From Nitrosospira sp. Nsp14 (GTDB taxonomy: Bacteria; Pseudomonadota; Gammaproteobacteria; Burkholderiales; Nitrosomonadaceae): a stretch of 64,000 bases of DNA. The translations under genes and the position numbers were made by a program. Where the stretch lies: the NCBI RefSeq assembly GCF_900113575.1, contig NZ_FOPV01000008.1:1-64000 (forward strand). The letters are read 5' to 3'. Shown piece after piece: positions 19,156 through 28,019 of the stretch. Numbering within the stretch: the first letter of the stretch is position 1; each line of letters begins with the position of its first letter. The notes under the pieces are model-generated. The model was not told where the DNA came from and ran no database searches. It saw nothing but the letters and a program-made list of their open reading frames with translations.

Positions 19156-19467
19156 ATGAGTTATTATCAACGGCACGTATTTTTCTGCGTGAACCAGCGC
19201 GAGGCAGGTGCATTATGTTGCAACAATTTTGGCGCACAGGCCATGCGCGACTACGCCAAGCAACGCGTCAAGGCGCTGAAGCTCGATAGCAAAAGCAAGA
19301 GGATACGCATTAACAATGCTGGCTGCCTTGATCGCTGTAATGAAGGACCGGTAATCGTGGTTTATCCCGAAGACGTTTGGTATACGTACGTGGATAAGGA
19401 GGATATCGACGAGATTATCGAGGAGCACCTGAAACATGGCCGTATCGTGGAGCGGTTGAGAATCTGA
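19156..19467 (+). CDS. Thioredoxin-like [2Fe-2S] ferredoxin
   Basis: A 103-residue protein with the thioredoxin-like ferredoxin pattern. The first cysteine is in HVFFCVNQRE, the second in ALCCNNFG, and the last pair in NNAGCLDRCNEGPV (C-x3-C). These should bind one [2Fe-2S] cluster. The C-terminus VIVVYPEDVWYTYV followed by DIDEIIEEHL is typical of the family (relatives of the NuoE C-terminal domain and the Shethna-type ferredoxins). The ATG at 19156 is preferred over an upstream ATG that would add 19 hydrophobic residues. Electron partner unknown. Confidence 0.85.
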   Translation: MSYYQRHVFFCVNQREAGALCCNNFGAQAMRDYAKQRVKALKLDSKSKRIRINNAGCLDRCNEGPVIVVYPEDVWYTYVDKEDIDEIIEEHLKHGRIVERLRI

Positions 19468-19688
19468 CGAAGTCTCGACGGCCCGGAAGCGTTCGATCCG
19501 AGCGCGGATTAATTCTCCAAAAGCGCTGACAGCCCTGACGATTGCGGGCGATGAGTCACGCGCCCCGCCAAGCTTCCACCAGCAAACCAACAGACCGCCG
19601 AATCGCGCGCCGACCTTATGCTCCGCTTCCGCGGCAGCCGGCTCACCCCGGTGGATCGATCAGATTACCCAGTTACTTGCAGAACGCA

Positions 19689-20366
19689 TTGTTGAACGAG
19701 CATATTATCCAGAAAACATTCATCGATGGCCCGGCCGGCAAGCTGGAAACGATTCTTGCTGAGCCAACCTCTGGTCATGCCCGAGGTATCGCCGTGGTCG
19801 CGCATCCGCATCCGCTTTATGGCGGAACCATGAACAACAAGGTGGTGCACACCCTGTTTAAATCATTTCTCGAACTGGGATTCATTGCCATCAAGTTCAA
19901 TTTTCGCGGCGTGGAACAAAGCGAGGGCGAGCTTAACTCGGGTGATAACACCAGCGCAGGTGAGGTGGACGACGTGCTCGCAGTGGCGGAAACCGCGAAG
20001 ATCAGGTTTGCTGAACGTTTCGACAAGCCCGTCCCGTTACTGCTGGCGGGATTCTCCTTTGGTGGTGCGGTTCAGGCTTATGCCGCGCAACGACTCAAAC
20101 CGCAAACAGTCGTCATGGTGGCCCCGGCGGTTCAACGTCTGAAGGCACCCCCTATCATCCAGCCGGACGTTAAACATCGCCAGGGCGTGGCCCCACGCGT
20201 CCTGATCATTCACGGTGATCGGGATGACGTGGTCGCACTTACGTCTGTGCTGGAGTGGGCCGCTCCTCAGGAATTACCTATCGTTGTGATACCCGGGGCG
20301 GAACACTTCTTTCATCGCCGATTGCACATTCTCAAACACGTCGTGATTGATGCTTGTCGGCCGTGA
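19689..20366 (+). CDS. Alpha/beta hydrolase (dienelactone hydrolase/COG2945 type)
   Basis: About 225 residues if TTG at 19689 or 19692 is used. A longer in-frame version from 19542 adds a Pro/Arg-rich N-terminus that does not look like the family. Motifs are VVAHPHPLYGGTMNNKVVH, FNFRGVEQSEG, the nucleophile elbow GFSFGG, the acid in IHGDRDDVV and the catalytic His in GAEHFFH. This gives a full Ser-Asp-His triad. The protein is cytoplasmic and its substrate unknown. It lies about 220 bp after the ferredoxin gene on the same strand. Start uncertain. Confidence 0.8.
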   Translation: MLNEHIIQKTFIDGPAGKLETILAEPTSGHARGIAVVAHPHPLYGGTMNNKVVHTLFKSFLELGFIAIKFNFRGVEQSEGELNSGDNTSAGEVDDVLAVAETAKIRFAERFDKPVPLLLAGFSFGGAVQAYAAQRLKPQTVVMVAPAVQRLKAPPIIQPDVKHRQGVAPRVLIIHGDRDDVVALTSVLEWAAPQELPIVVIPGAEHFFHRRLHILKHVVIDACRP

Positions 20367-20460
20367 AAAGCGCATCCTGGAGCCCGATGCAAGCGACAGC
20401 GAAAAGTGGTGAATTCGCATCCGCATGAGCAACGTTGGGGGGAGCTACACCGAAGGTTGG

Positions 20461-20866
20461 AAAAAAACTCATGCGCAGATCCGTTATCTCAGCAGGATAA
20501 AAAGCCAAACCCCCTCAGGGTCATACATCAAACCGCTTGTTCAGCTGGCCCCTGCACTGCCCGATTCCCCCTGCGGGTCCCTCCGCCACGCTCCGCGAGC
20601 GACCACAAAGGGTGGAACCAGACGTCGATCCGTTATTTCAGTGGATAAAAAACCAAACTCTGCGGTCGCCGCAAGCTCGTGCACTGCCCGATCCCCGTTC
20701 CGCGAGGGCCCTCGGGCGACGCTCCGGGGCGACCGCAAAGGCTGGGAAAAAACTCAGACGTCGACCCCTACCTCAGTAGGCTAAAAACAAAACTGTGTGG
20801 TCGGAGCAAGCCCCTGCACTGCCCGATCCCCGCTCCGCGAGGGCCCTCGGGCCACGCTTCGGGGCT
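20461..20866. repeat. Degenerate tandem repeat, three units of about 120-150 bp
   Basis: Three successive copies (about 20461-20613, 20614-20744 and 20745-20866) share landmarks in the same order: GAAAAAACTCA or CAGACGTCGA, ATAAAAA.CCAAAC, GCACTGCCCGAT (at 20554, 20681 and 20816), CCGCGAGGGCCCTCGGG and CGACCGCAAAGG. Copies 2 and 3 are the closest. No frame runs through all units with plausible protein. It fills the space between the alpha/beta hydrolase and the crystallin-like gene; short inverted parts (GAGGGCCCTC) could form hairpins. Confidence 0.7.
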
Positions 20867-21387
20867 TAGATACAGCTCAGCATCATTGATCTGAAGTCGT
20901 CAAAATATCCCATCTGTTTGGACATGTCGGGTACGTTCGTTTTTGCGTCGATGAATTTGTCCTGGTCGCGAAAATCGCGGTTGTCATAAATGGTAAGGTT
21001 GGCATTAGGGCCAACCTTAAGGCTGCGTACTTTGTTTTCCCAGTCGAAACCAAACGGGCCAACCATCCTCGGCATGTTGATAGGCCCGGTTAGCAGCAAG
21101 CTGTCGCCTTCATAATTTTTCTTGTCATAAAACCTTACCCAACAGCCTTTCTTTTCGAGATCGGTTGTGATTTGAACTGGGACCATAATCAAAACCGGGA
21201 CTTCAACGGTTAGAGGCCTGTCCTTCGTGCCACGCTGCGGTTTGGTCGTCTCACCTGATTCCGGTGGCTTGTTCATTACCGGCCTGTCCGACGGCTCTTG
21301 CGCCTGTACGCCAGCCGAGGTAAAAATTCCAAACGCTACCAAAATTGGAACGAGGAGATTGCGAAAGTATTTGATGAGAAAGTTCAT
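20866..21387 (-). CDS. Exported beta/gamma-crystallin-like protein
   Basis: A 173-residue protein. The ATG follows GGAGGC. An N-terminal Sec signal (LLVPILVAFGIFTSAGVQA-Q) is followed by a Pro/Lys linker, a hydrophobic VEVPVLIMVPVQI segment and a C-terminal beta/gamma-crystallin-like domain (about 80-173). The latter contains CWVRFYDKKNYEGDSLLL with the Y/F-x-G-x-S Greek-key signature, and NLTIYDNRDFRDQDKFI. Such domains often bind calcium; here they would act in the periplasm or on the surface. Its last bases adjoin the tandem repeat. Partner and role unknown. Confidence 0.75.
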   Translation of the reverse strand: MNFLIKYFRNLLVPILVAFGIFTSAGVQAQEPSDRPVMNKPPESGETTKPQRGTKDRPLTVEVPVLIMVPVQITTDLEKKGCWVRFYDKKNYEGDSLLLTGPINMPRMVGPFGFDWENKVRSLKVGPNANLTIYDNRDFRDQDKFIDAKTNVPDMSKQMGYFDDFRSMMLSCI

Positions 21388-21948
21388 TGCCAGCCTCCAT
21401 AAAGAAAATTTGTTTTAAACGTTTTTTTAACCAACCATCTATTTTGGGCCCGCTCGTCGCTTGCCCGGCTCTGCCGGGATACGTCCATCCGCTGTGACTG
21501 AGTGAAGCCAATCTCTACTCTGGGGGACTTTCGCGGTCTTTCTTGTTTATCCGACATAAATCGATCTAATCGCAGGCTCGCCTGAAGCCCTCTACTTTCA
21601 CATGACCCCATCGTTATGACTTCGGGCAGTCGGCATGCACGTGTAAAGGTAGCGGGTCATTGACGAGTTGAAAATCAACCCTATAAGACTTTCCGTTGCG
21701 TCTCCGTGTGCTACCCCACGTAGGAAGGTCCTGCACTGATGAAAGATGTGGGAATCCACTCGGTCTTAGGCGCGGTTAGACGAAGAAAAAGCTGCGAACG
21801 GAAAAATACGGGAGGAGCCAGCTCTGACAGAAATACCGGTTGTGAAAGTAGAATATCAGGGTGCGATTGATCTTTGGAAAAAAACCGCCTACGCTAATCT
21901 CCGGGTTTTCCGGTTGTTCCCACCAGAACTGGGCATCAGGAAATTTTT
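21388..21948. other. Intergenic region, no supported gene
   Basis: About 560 bp upstream of the crystallin-like gene (minus strand) and of the DUF2905 gene (plus strand). Promoters for both must lie here. Short frames lack recognisable features and I see no clear hairpin or riboswitch. Confidence 0.4.
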
Positions 21949-22152
21949 ATGCAACGTATACTTATCCTGCTCGGCATACTGCTGTTGGTGGCAGGCCTGG
22001 CGTGGCCCTGGCTATCAAAATTGCCCTTTGGCCGGCTTCCCGGCGATATAAGCGTGGAGCGGGAAAATTTCAGCTTCTATTTTCCGTTGACCACCAGTCT
22101 GTTGGTATCCCTGGTCCTATCGTTACTGCTATGGTGGTGGTTCCGCAAGTAA
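21949..22152 (+). CDS. DUF2905 family membrane protein
   Basis: A 67-residue protein matching the DUF2905 pattern along its whole length. A first membrane helix (ILILLGILLLVAGLAWPWL) is followed by the conserved loop KLPFGRLPGDISVER and ENFSFYFPLTTS, then a second helix ending in LLWWWFRK. Both termini should be on the same side of the inner membrane. Function unknown. The call is strong despite the size. Confidence 0.88.
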   Translation: MQRILILLGILLLVAGLAWPWLSKLPFGRLPGDISVERENFSFYFPLTTSLLVSLVLSLLLWWWFRK

Positions 22153-22301
22153 ATTAATGCGGGGGAACCGAACAAGACCTGGGGGAGCCCAGTTTTGAAT
22201 GGCAGCAGGTCGATTGGCAAATGACCTGTTAAAATCGAAACTGCGCCAGGAATAGTGCAAATACGTGCGTCACGCTGACGCCCAGCGAGGTCCCGCGCCG
22301 C

Positions 22302-22335
22302 ATCAAACAGCCCGAACCGCCGGGCTTGATTTTTC
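22302..22335 (+). terminator. Probable rho-independent terminator
   Basis: Stem CAGCCCG / CGGGCTT with loop AACCGC, extended by ATCAA / TTGAT around a bulge, followed by ATTTTT on the plus strand. It lies 150 bp downstream of the DUF2905 gene and probably ends its transcript. Confidence 0.6.
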
Positions 22336-22421
22336 CTTGGGCTTCACGGCCCCTGTACATATTTTCAAGAGCCTGGGGACTTGCAGGACTTATGGAGCTA
22401 CTTGGCTAAAGAGGATGAAAC

Positions 22422-22541
22422 GTGGATCTATATGAATCGATGGTGTTCTGGTTTGCCAAAGAATTCGTTAAGGCTGTTTTGGGTCTCGGGCTGATCCTGG
22501 GCATTATCATTTTTTTTCAATGGATCAATAGCGATGACTAA
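22422..22541 (+). CDS. 39-residue single-pass membrane protein
   Basis: GTG start at 22422 with an AGAGGA ribosome binding site 7 nt upstream, and a TAA stop at 22539-22541. The translation starts MDLYESMVFWFAKEF and has one membrane helix (AVLGLGLILGIIIFFQW) and a short polar tail NSDD. The good ribosome binding site, the positive-charge-then-helix pattern and the lack of rare codons support a real small gene. It follows a terminator, so it should have its own promoter. Unknown function. Confidence 0.5.
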   Translation: MDLYESMVFWFAKEFVKAVLGLGLILGIIIFFQWINSDD

Positions 22542-22708
22542 GGATTGCGCGCGAAACGTCACGTTCGGATGGCCCCGATCGGCACAGCCTGAACGCCGCG
22601 ACTCCGCGTCGATATTGTCTCCATTCGTCAGCCGAATTGCGATCTTGAAGAGGTAACTTCTGCTGTCTTGAAGACAGGTCGATACTTACCTATTCTAACG
22701 CCATCCCG

Positions 22709-25700
22709 TCAGCTCGAATTCACCTCTCTTTTTTCCCTGTTTTCTTTTGGTACGCTCTTTCTGGATGCACGCACGAGCGAGCCTTGTTCCGGCAGAGGCT
22801 CAGCCGTATCTATCAGAGGTTTCAAGGTCGGCAAAAGATGCTTCATGACCTGCGTAGACAACGCCGAAGTAAACGTGTAGTTGGCGGCGTCCGCACCTGG
22901 GACAAATGCGGTCATCGTTCCAAAGAAGCGATCGCCAAGGAAGAAAACAAAAGTGGCCGAGCGGTTGACAGCCCGGGATTCCCTAATGACGCCAGGCGAT
23001 GAAAAGGTAATGTGGCGATGATCTCCGGTCCCTGTTTTTCCACCGATCAGCACTTCAGCCCCATCCTCTTCTACAATTGCCCGTGCCAGCCTGGAAGCTG
23101 TACCCGTCTCCACAACGTCCGCCAGCACGCCTCGCAAGGCGGCGGCCAGCTCAGGGGAAAACATTCGCTCACCTTGAACGGGTCCCCTTTCCACGATGGT
23201 TTCAAATGGTGTGTCCGCCGCGAACCGCATGCGTTCGATTAGCACGTTAGGGACTCGAACCCCATTGTTGAGGATGATGCCCATCAGTTCCGCCAGCGCG
23301 GCGGGATGATCAGCCGAACTACCTATGGCTGTCGCTAGTGAGGGTACAAGCGAGTCAAACGGGTAGCCCAGCCGTTTCCAACTGCGATGAATCTCCAAAA
23401 AGGCTTCAAGCTCCAACAGGCCGCGGATTCGGATGTCCTGGGAATTCTTGTGTATCGTCTTGAATAGCCATTGGTAAACCGCCACTCGTTCGTCTCCGCT
23501 GGCTTCGATCACATCCTTGTACTGAGCCTGCGGCTTCGATATCAGGTAGCGAACCAGCCATAATTCCAGCGGATGGACTGTTACGATGTAACCCTGATCG
23601 GCGAGCGAGTATTTGCCGGGCGCATATCCTTCGTACAGGTCCTGCAGCTTCGTCGGTGTCATGCCCTTTAAAGCTGGCAGATATGGAACCATGAACGCCT
23701 GGAACTGCGAGAACGTAGCCTCAGGGTAAACGTATCGGTACGCGGCTGCCAACCGCCGCGGCGTATGCCGAAAGCTGGAAAAGAATACCGCGCTGACGCC
23801 ACCGGCGCTTGCTGTTTTCCCCCTGTATTTTTGATAAAACCGATGGATGAATTCCCTGCCCTCCTTATCCGCGAACCGCCTCAGGTATTCCGCCCGGGCA
23901 CCGTCACGGACGTCGCGGAGGATTTTGGCCGAAGAACCCGTCACTTGGAACATGTAATGACGCACAATGTCCCGCATCAACCGGATGTAGACCAGATTGA
24001 CCGAATCAAGCGTCGCCTCACGTACGCTCCAAACCTGGTGGTCATCCTGACGCTTGAAATTATGAAAAACGTGCAACCCACCGCCGGTGAAAAAACGTTC
24101 CTCGGGGTTGGCTGAATACTTGCGGTCCAGTGCGGCGTCGAGCATTGCAGCCAAACTCTTGTCGGTTGCTTGCAGCAGGTAGCCGACCGCCCAGCGGCTA
24201 AGGGTATCGCTTGGATCAGGTTCCTGTTTGCGGAGCATTTTCGGCTCCAGGCTGGCATATTTGCCATGCAGCGTTTCGATTATTTCAAGGTAGGTCACCA
24301 GTGTCCGCAACTTGGCCGTTGAACCCAGATCGAGCTTTGTACCCTGGTTGATATCCAACGGCTGCTCGAAATTGTCCGCCATGATGCGGAACTTCGCCCC
24401 TTGCGGCGTTAGTTCCGACAGAGTGAAGCTATAAATTATTTTTCCAGGATCTTCTGTCGTCAGCATGCGGTGGCCATAGAGTCCCGCAGCCCGCGCATAC
24501 TCGCTGTCGTTGAGATTGCGCAGGAGATCGGTAGTCTTCTTTTGGAGATCCGCGTCGAGTGTGCTTTGAACCGAAAGGTCCATCCGGTCCAGATCATAGA
24601 GCCGCCGTAACCCCAGCTGGGACGCTATACGTACGCGAACGGCGTTCACTGCCTTTTGCGCCGAGAAACTCCTCGCTTCGTCCAGCATTGCTGTATCACG
24701 AAAACGCAAAGGTAGCTTGAGCGCAACATTAGTGAGGCCGGGCTCTATCACACCAGCCTGAGCCAGTACCCGAAGATAACTATTGGTAAGCTCAGCGAGC
24801 TCCTCCCGGCCGGTAAGCAGATAATAGGAAGGCCTGCGCTGCGCAATCATCAGACTCAGCACATGTTTATAACGAAACGCCGTCTCGACAAGCGCGTCGC
24901 CTTGCACGAAACGAGAATTAAGGATGTGGTTGGTTTCATCGAAGTCCAGGCCATACCACGCCCAAAGCGCATCTCCAAGCCCGTTCGTTTCTCCGAAACC
25001 GGGCGCGGCCGCAAGCGGGACTGTGTTCAGATAATCGACCACGATTCGCTTGCGAACCGGTAGCGTATTCTCCCCACCCAAGTAGGCACGCACCGAGGCG
25101 GACGCCATCTGCTGAAGCTTATCCGTTGCGTTCATCGTCATCCCGCTGGGAGAATGACGGTATTTTTCAATTTGTGTAGCTAGCGTGCTTCCGCCGGGTA
25201 CGTCATGTTCTGCTTGAAAGAATTGGATCGATTTGTCCAGCACCGCCTTCCCCAACCGAATCCAGTCGACAGCCGGGTTTTTTTTTGGATGAGCCAAATC
25301 AAGCAGATCCCGGTTTTCGATAAAAAGGAGACTGTCAGTCACCACAGACGGGATCGATTCAAAATGTTCGTAGACGCGTGACGGGAAGATGGACCGATAC
25401 AGTCGCTCCCCGTTGCCGGCGCTAATTTCCAGCCCTGCTTGGGATTTTTCCACGTAAGGGATAAACAGGCCTTGTTCAACCAATTCTTTCATACGCGGCG
25501 AGACTCGCGCTTGAGCCTGTATTTGGAAGCCATGCTTGGTCAAATTTTCGAGCAGTTGCGTCAAGCGGTTATACCCCAAACGGATATCGTACGGCCCGGC
25601 CTGGGACAGACGCAGCTCCTTGCTTTGCCCGGGTTTCATTTCCCAGCGCACGTCCTGGAGCAGCTCGGTTAGACGGCGTGCCTGATACGCCGAAGTTTCC

Positions 25701-25792
25701 ACTTCACGGTAGAGAAGGAACGCTGCAATAGAAAATGCAACCAGAAGCAGGATTAGAACCGCAAAAGCGAAAAGCTTGAGTACACGCCTCAC
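22709..25792 (-). CDS. Atypical class A penicillin-binding protein (GT51 + transpeptidase)
   Basis: A 1027-residue protein with GTG start. An N-terminal membrane anchor (residues 4-28) precedes a glycosyltransferase-51 domain (about 130-300): LFIENRDLLD holds the catalytic Glu (about 159; usual EDxxF replaced by ENRDL), with GGSTLATQIEK at 200-210 and VRKRIVVDYLNTVPL. A transpeptidase-like domain follows: STAK (491-494) with the acyl-accepting Ser, SVN (597-599) and KTGT (919-922). About 320 residues separate SVN from KTG, far more than usual. It would polymerise and crosslink peptidoglycan in the periplasm. The last 50 residues are basic. Orphan gene; no neighbour tells its role. Confidence 0.85.
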   Translation of the reverse strand: MRRVLKLFAFAVLILLLVAFSIAAFLLYREVETSAYQARRLTELLQDVRWEMKPGQSKELRLSQAGPYDIRLGYNRLTQLLENLTKHGFQIQAQARVSPRMKELVEQGLFIPYVEKSQAGLEISAGNGERLYRSIFPSRVYEHFESIPSVVTDSLLFIENRDLLDLAHPKKNPAVDWIRLGKAVLDKSIQFFQAEHDVPGGSTLATQIEKYRHSPSGMTMNATDKLQQMASASVRAYLGGENTLPVRKRIVVDYLNTVPLAAAPGFGETNGLGDALWAWYGLDFDETNHILNSRFVQGDALVETAFRYKHVLSLMIAQRRPSYYLLTGREELAELTNSYLRVLAQAGVIEPGLTNVALKLPLRFRDTAMLDEARSFSAQKAVNAVRVRIASQLGLRRLYDLDRMDLSVQSTLDADLQKKTTDLLRNLNDSEYARAAGLYGHRMLTTEDPGKIIYSFTLSELTPQGAKFRIMADNFEQPLDINQGTKLDLGSTAKLRTLVTYLEIIETLHGKYASLEPKMLRKQEPDPSDTLSRWAVGYLLQATDKSLAAMLDAALDRKYSANPEERFFTGGGLHVFHNFKRQDDHQVWSVREATLDSVNLVYIRLMRDIVRHYMFQVTGSSAKILRDVRDGARAEYLRRFADKEGREFIHRFYQKYRGKTASAGGVSAVFFSSFRHTPRRLAAAYRYVYPEATFSQFQAFMVPYLPALKGMTPTKLQDLYEGYAPGKYSLADQGYIVTVHPLELWLVRYLISKPQAQYKDVIEASGDERVAVYQWLFKTIHKNSQDIRIRGLLELEAFLEIHRSWKRLGYPFDSLVPSLATAIGSSADHPAALAELMGIILNNGVRVPNVLIERMRFAADTPFETIVERGPVQGERMFSPELAAALRGVLADVVETGTASRLARAIVEEDGAEVLIGGKTGTGDHRHITFSSPGVIRESRAVNRSATFVFFLGDRFFGTMTAFVPGADAANYTFTSALSTQVMKHLLPTLKPLIDTAEPLPEQGSLVRASRKSVPKENREKREVNSS

Positions 25793-26069
25793 GGTGAAAT
25801 TGAGATCATCATTATTATGATCGGTTCAAATGCTCATTATTGTAGATAAACATATCGTAAGGGCAATGTTTAACAACGTTTCTAAATTGTCCCTTCTCCG
25901 ACTTGACGCGCGAGACAGAAAATGCCCTCTCCCGTGATTTACGGTAATTTGCCGACGTTTTTCAAGCTAATGCATGAAATGCAACTCGGTAACAATACGT
26001 AAACGACGACACCGATCTGCTGTTTTCTAGGCGGGTTTATTGTTTATGCAGAATTTTTGATCCACCGGA

Positions 26070-26782
26070 ATGACGGAAGCTGATCGACTGGCCGCGGCGC
26101 AGTCTTCTTCCTGGCGATTACCTTTGCCGTGGCATTTGTGCGAGTTCTCCTCCATTCGCACCGATATCCCCTTCGGCTGGTATTACTATACCGGTTCAAC
26201 GGAGGGGCAGGAATTGTATATTGCCGACGTGTCCTTCATGGATTCGCTCTCGTTTCCTTTCCTCTCTATGCTAGCTATTGCATGGCGCTGGCTTTTATCC
26301 TGGGCCCGCCTTGTATGTCGGAAATCCGATTTTGGCGTCCAAATGATCAAGATGGATTTTCCTCTCGTCACAAGAACGGGCTGGCCGGTGATGCTGCTTA
26401 CAATACTTTTTTTTACATTCATCGACATCATCATTGACCCGGTCGCGCTCCAGGGAGAACGGTGGTTCCTGGGCCGCATATATTACTACCCGGAACCGGG
26501 CACCCTTTTTGGCGTTCCCATAGCAAATTACATCGGGTGGGCTATCGTTGGCCTGATATCGTTGGCCTGATTTCGCTCTCCGCTTACCTTCCCTTGGATC
26601 GCAGGCTTGGTCAAACCGAAGCTGCGATTCCACACATAACTCGGCGGGTGCTTCTCGGCTGCGGGCTTTATTATGGAGTATTGATCTTCAATCTCTCGAT
26701 AACCTTCTGTATAGGAGAAGGTCTTCTGGGAACCACGGGCGTATTCATCTATCTTCCCATCACGGTTCTGCTTGCGCTTTGA
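26070..26782 (+). pseudogene. Frameshifted carotenoid biosynthesis protein (DUF422/CruF-like)
   Basis: The conserved parts of one membrane protein are spread over different frames. From the start frame come FSSIRTDIPFGWYYYTGSTE, GQELYIADVSFMDSLSFPF and, later, FIDIIIDPVALQGERWFLG and TLFGVPIANYIGWAIVG. The second frame (about 26255-26310) supplies FPLYASYCMALAFILGP. After 26571 a third frame supplies LISLSAYLPLDRRLGQ and the last membrane segments. The last shift is caused by a perfect 14-bp tandem duplication at 26544-26571. The N-terminal third is unrecognisable. The family includes 2-step carotenoid hydratases such as CruF. At least three shifts mean it is not translated as one protein unless the sequence has errors. 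Confidence 0.75.
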
Positions 26783-26944
26783 CTTTTTGGATACCTGCCG
26801 GCAAAAAGCTGAGCGAGAAAAACTGCTTCGCCGTCCAGTCGAAAGTTACTCAATATACAAGTATCTCAACCATCGGTTAGGACGATATAATGCTGCCCTG
26901 GGAAACTTGGTTTATTTTGTAAAAAAATTGGAGCAGAGCATAAA

Positions 26945-27253
26945 ATGAAGCAAATCACCTTATTGTTAATCGCTGCAGCATCCGCGGGATTAGTCGGCTG
27001 CTCGAAGACGGATAACTATACGCCCGCGGAGAGCGCAAGCGGAGAAGACATATTTTATGCAAACTGCACCAAATGCCACAAACCTGAAGCCGCCGGCAGC
27101 GTGATGACGTTGAATACTGCAATGGCTAATAAGGATGCGATCATCGGAAAAATTCAAAAAGGCAGCATGGGAATGCCCGCCTTTCCGAACATAAAGGGTG
27201 AACCAGCACAACGTCTCGCGGAATTCATACTGGCGAATAGCAAAACCAAGTAG
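26945..27253 (+). CDS. Lipoprotein cytochrome c
   Basis: A 102-residue protein. The signal MKQITLLLIAAASAGLVGC has lipobox GLVGC (Cys19), so it should be membrane-tethered in the periplasm. It has one heme c site, CTKCH (about residues 41-45), and a distal methionine candidate in KGSMGMPAFPN. The fold is class I cytochrome c of about 80 residues. It probably carries electrons to a terminal oxidase or peroxidase; the partner is not visible in the neighbourhood. Confidence 0.88.
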   Translation: MKQITLLLIAAASAGLVGCSKTDNYTPAESASGEDIFYANCTKCHKPEAAGSVMTLNTAMANKDAIIGKIQKGSMGMPAFPNIKGEPAQRLAEFILANSKTK

Positions 27254-27424
27254 TTCAACATAAATAACGGTGGCCGGAACGAAATGTGCTAAGCGGCTGC
27301 GGTCGTGCACACCGTCCACGTCCCTGCCTTCGTTAGCGACTGACGGATCAATCAGTATGACCACCTCAACCAAGATGCGAGCCGGCCTCATTCTCCATCA
27401 CGTATCCGTGCGGCATATCCCGGC

Positions 27425-27913
27425 GTGGTGATAGTCAAGTGGGCGGTGATTATCATCGCCCTCGTGATTATTGCCGGATTGCTAGCCGGCCAGCTTGGAT
27501 TGCTAAAAGGCACTCCGCCTACTGATCTGGGTGTGCATGACGGAAAGCTCAAACCCCCGTCGAAAACACCTAACAGCGTGTCCAGCCAGGCATCACTCTA
27601 TCCTGATCACCCACAGCGCGATTACGCCGACATCGCCCCATTCCCCGTTAGCGGCGGCCCCGACGCTACGTTGAATCGGATAGCCAGCATTGTGGACGGC
27701 ATGGAAGGCGCAAAAATAGTAGCGAGGGAACCCGGTTACCTGTATGTGCAGTTTACCACCCGCTTAATGAAATACGTTGATGATGCCGAGTTCTGGTTTG
27801 ATCCGGTTGCAGGGGTCATTCACATGCGTTCTGCCTCCCGCTTGGGAAGTTCGGATCTCGGCGTAAACCGCAAACGTATTGAATTCATTCGGCAAGAACT
27901 GCTAAACCCCTGA
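27425..27913 (+). CDS. DUF1499 family protein
   Basis: A 162-residue protein starting at GTG 27425 or 27428. One N-terminal membrane helix (WAVIIIALVIIAGLLAGQLGLL) is followed by a DUF1499 domain. The family pattern is visible as KTPNSVSSQA, then HPQRDYADIAPFPV, YLYVQFTTRLMKYVDDAEFWFD and a C-terminal IHMRSASRLGSSDLGVNRKRIEFI. The function of this family is unknown. It lies 172 bp after the cytochrome gene and 107 bp before the penicillin-acylase homologue, same strand. Confidence 0.88.
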   Translation: MVIVKWAVIIIALVIIAGLLAGQLGLLKGTPPTDLGVHDGKLKPPSKTPNSVSSQASLYPDHPQRDYADIAPFPVSGGPDATLNRIASIVDGMEGAKIVAREPGYLYVQFTTRLMKYVDDAEFWFDPVAGVIHMRSASRLGSSDLGVNRKRIEFIRQELLNP

Positions 27914-28019
27914 CCGACTCCTCCGTGAAAGCCTCGCCGTGGGATGACATTTGTATTCCACTATCGTGGTCCCGTATAGACCGGCGAGGTGATTCCGCCT
28001 CGATCTCCGCTCATCCGAT

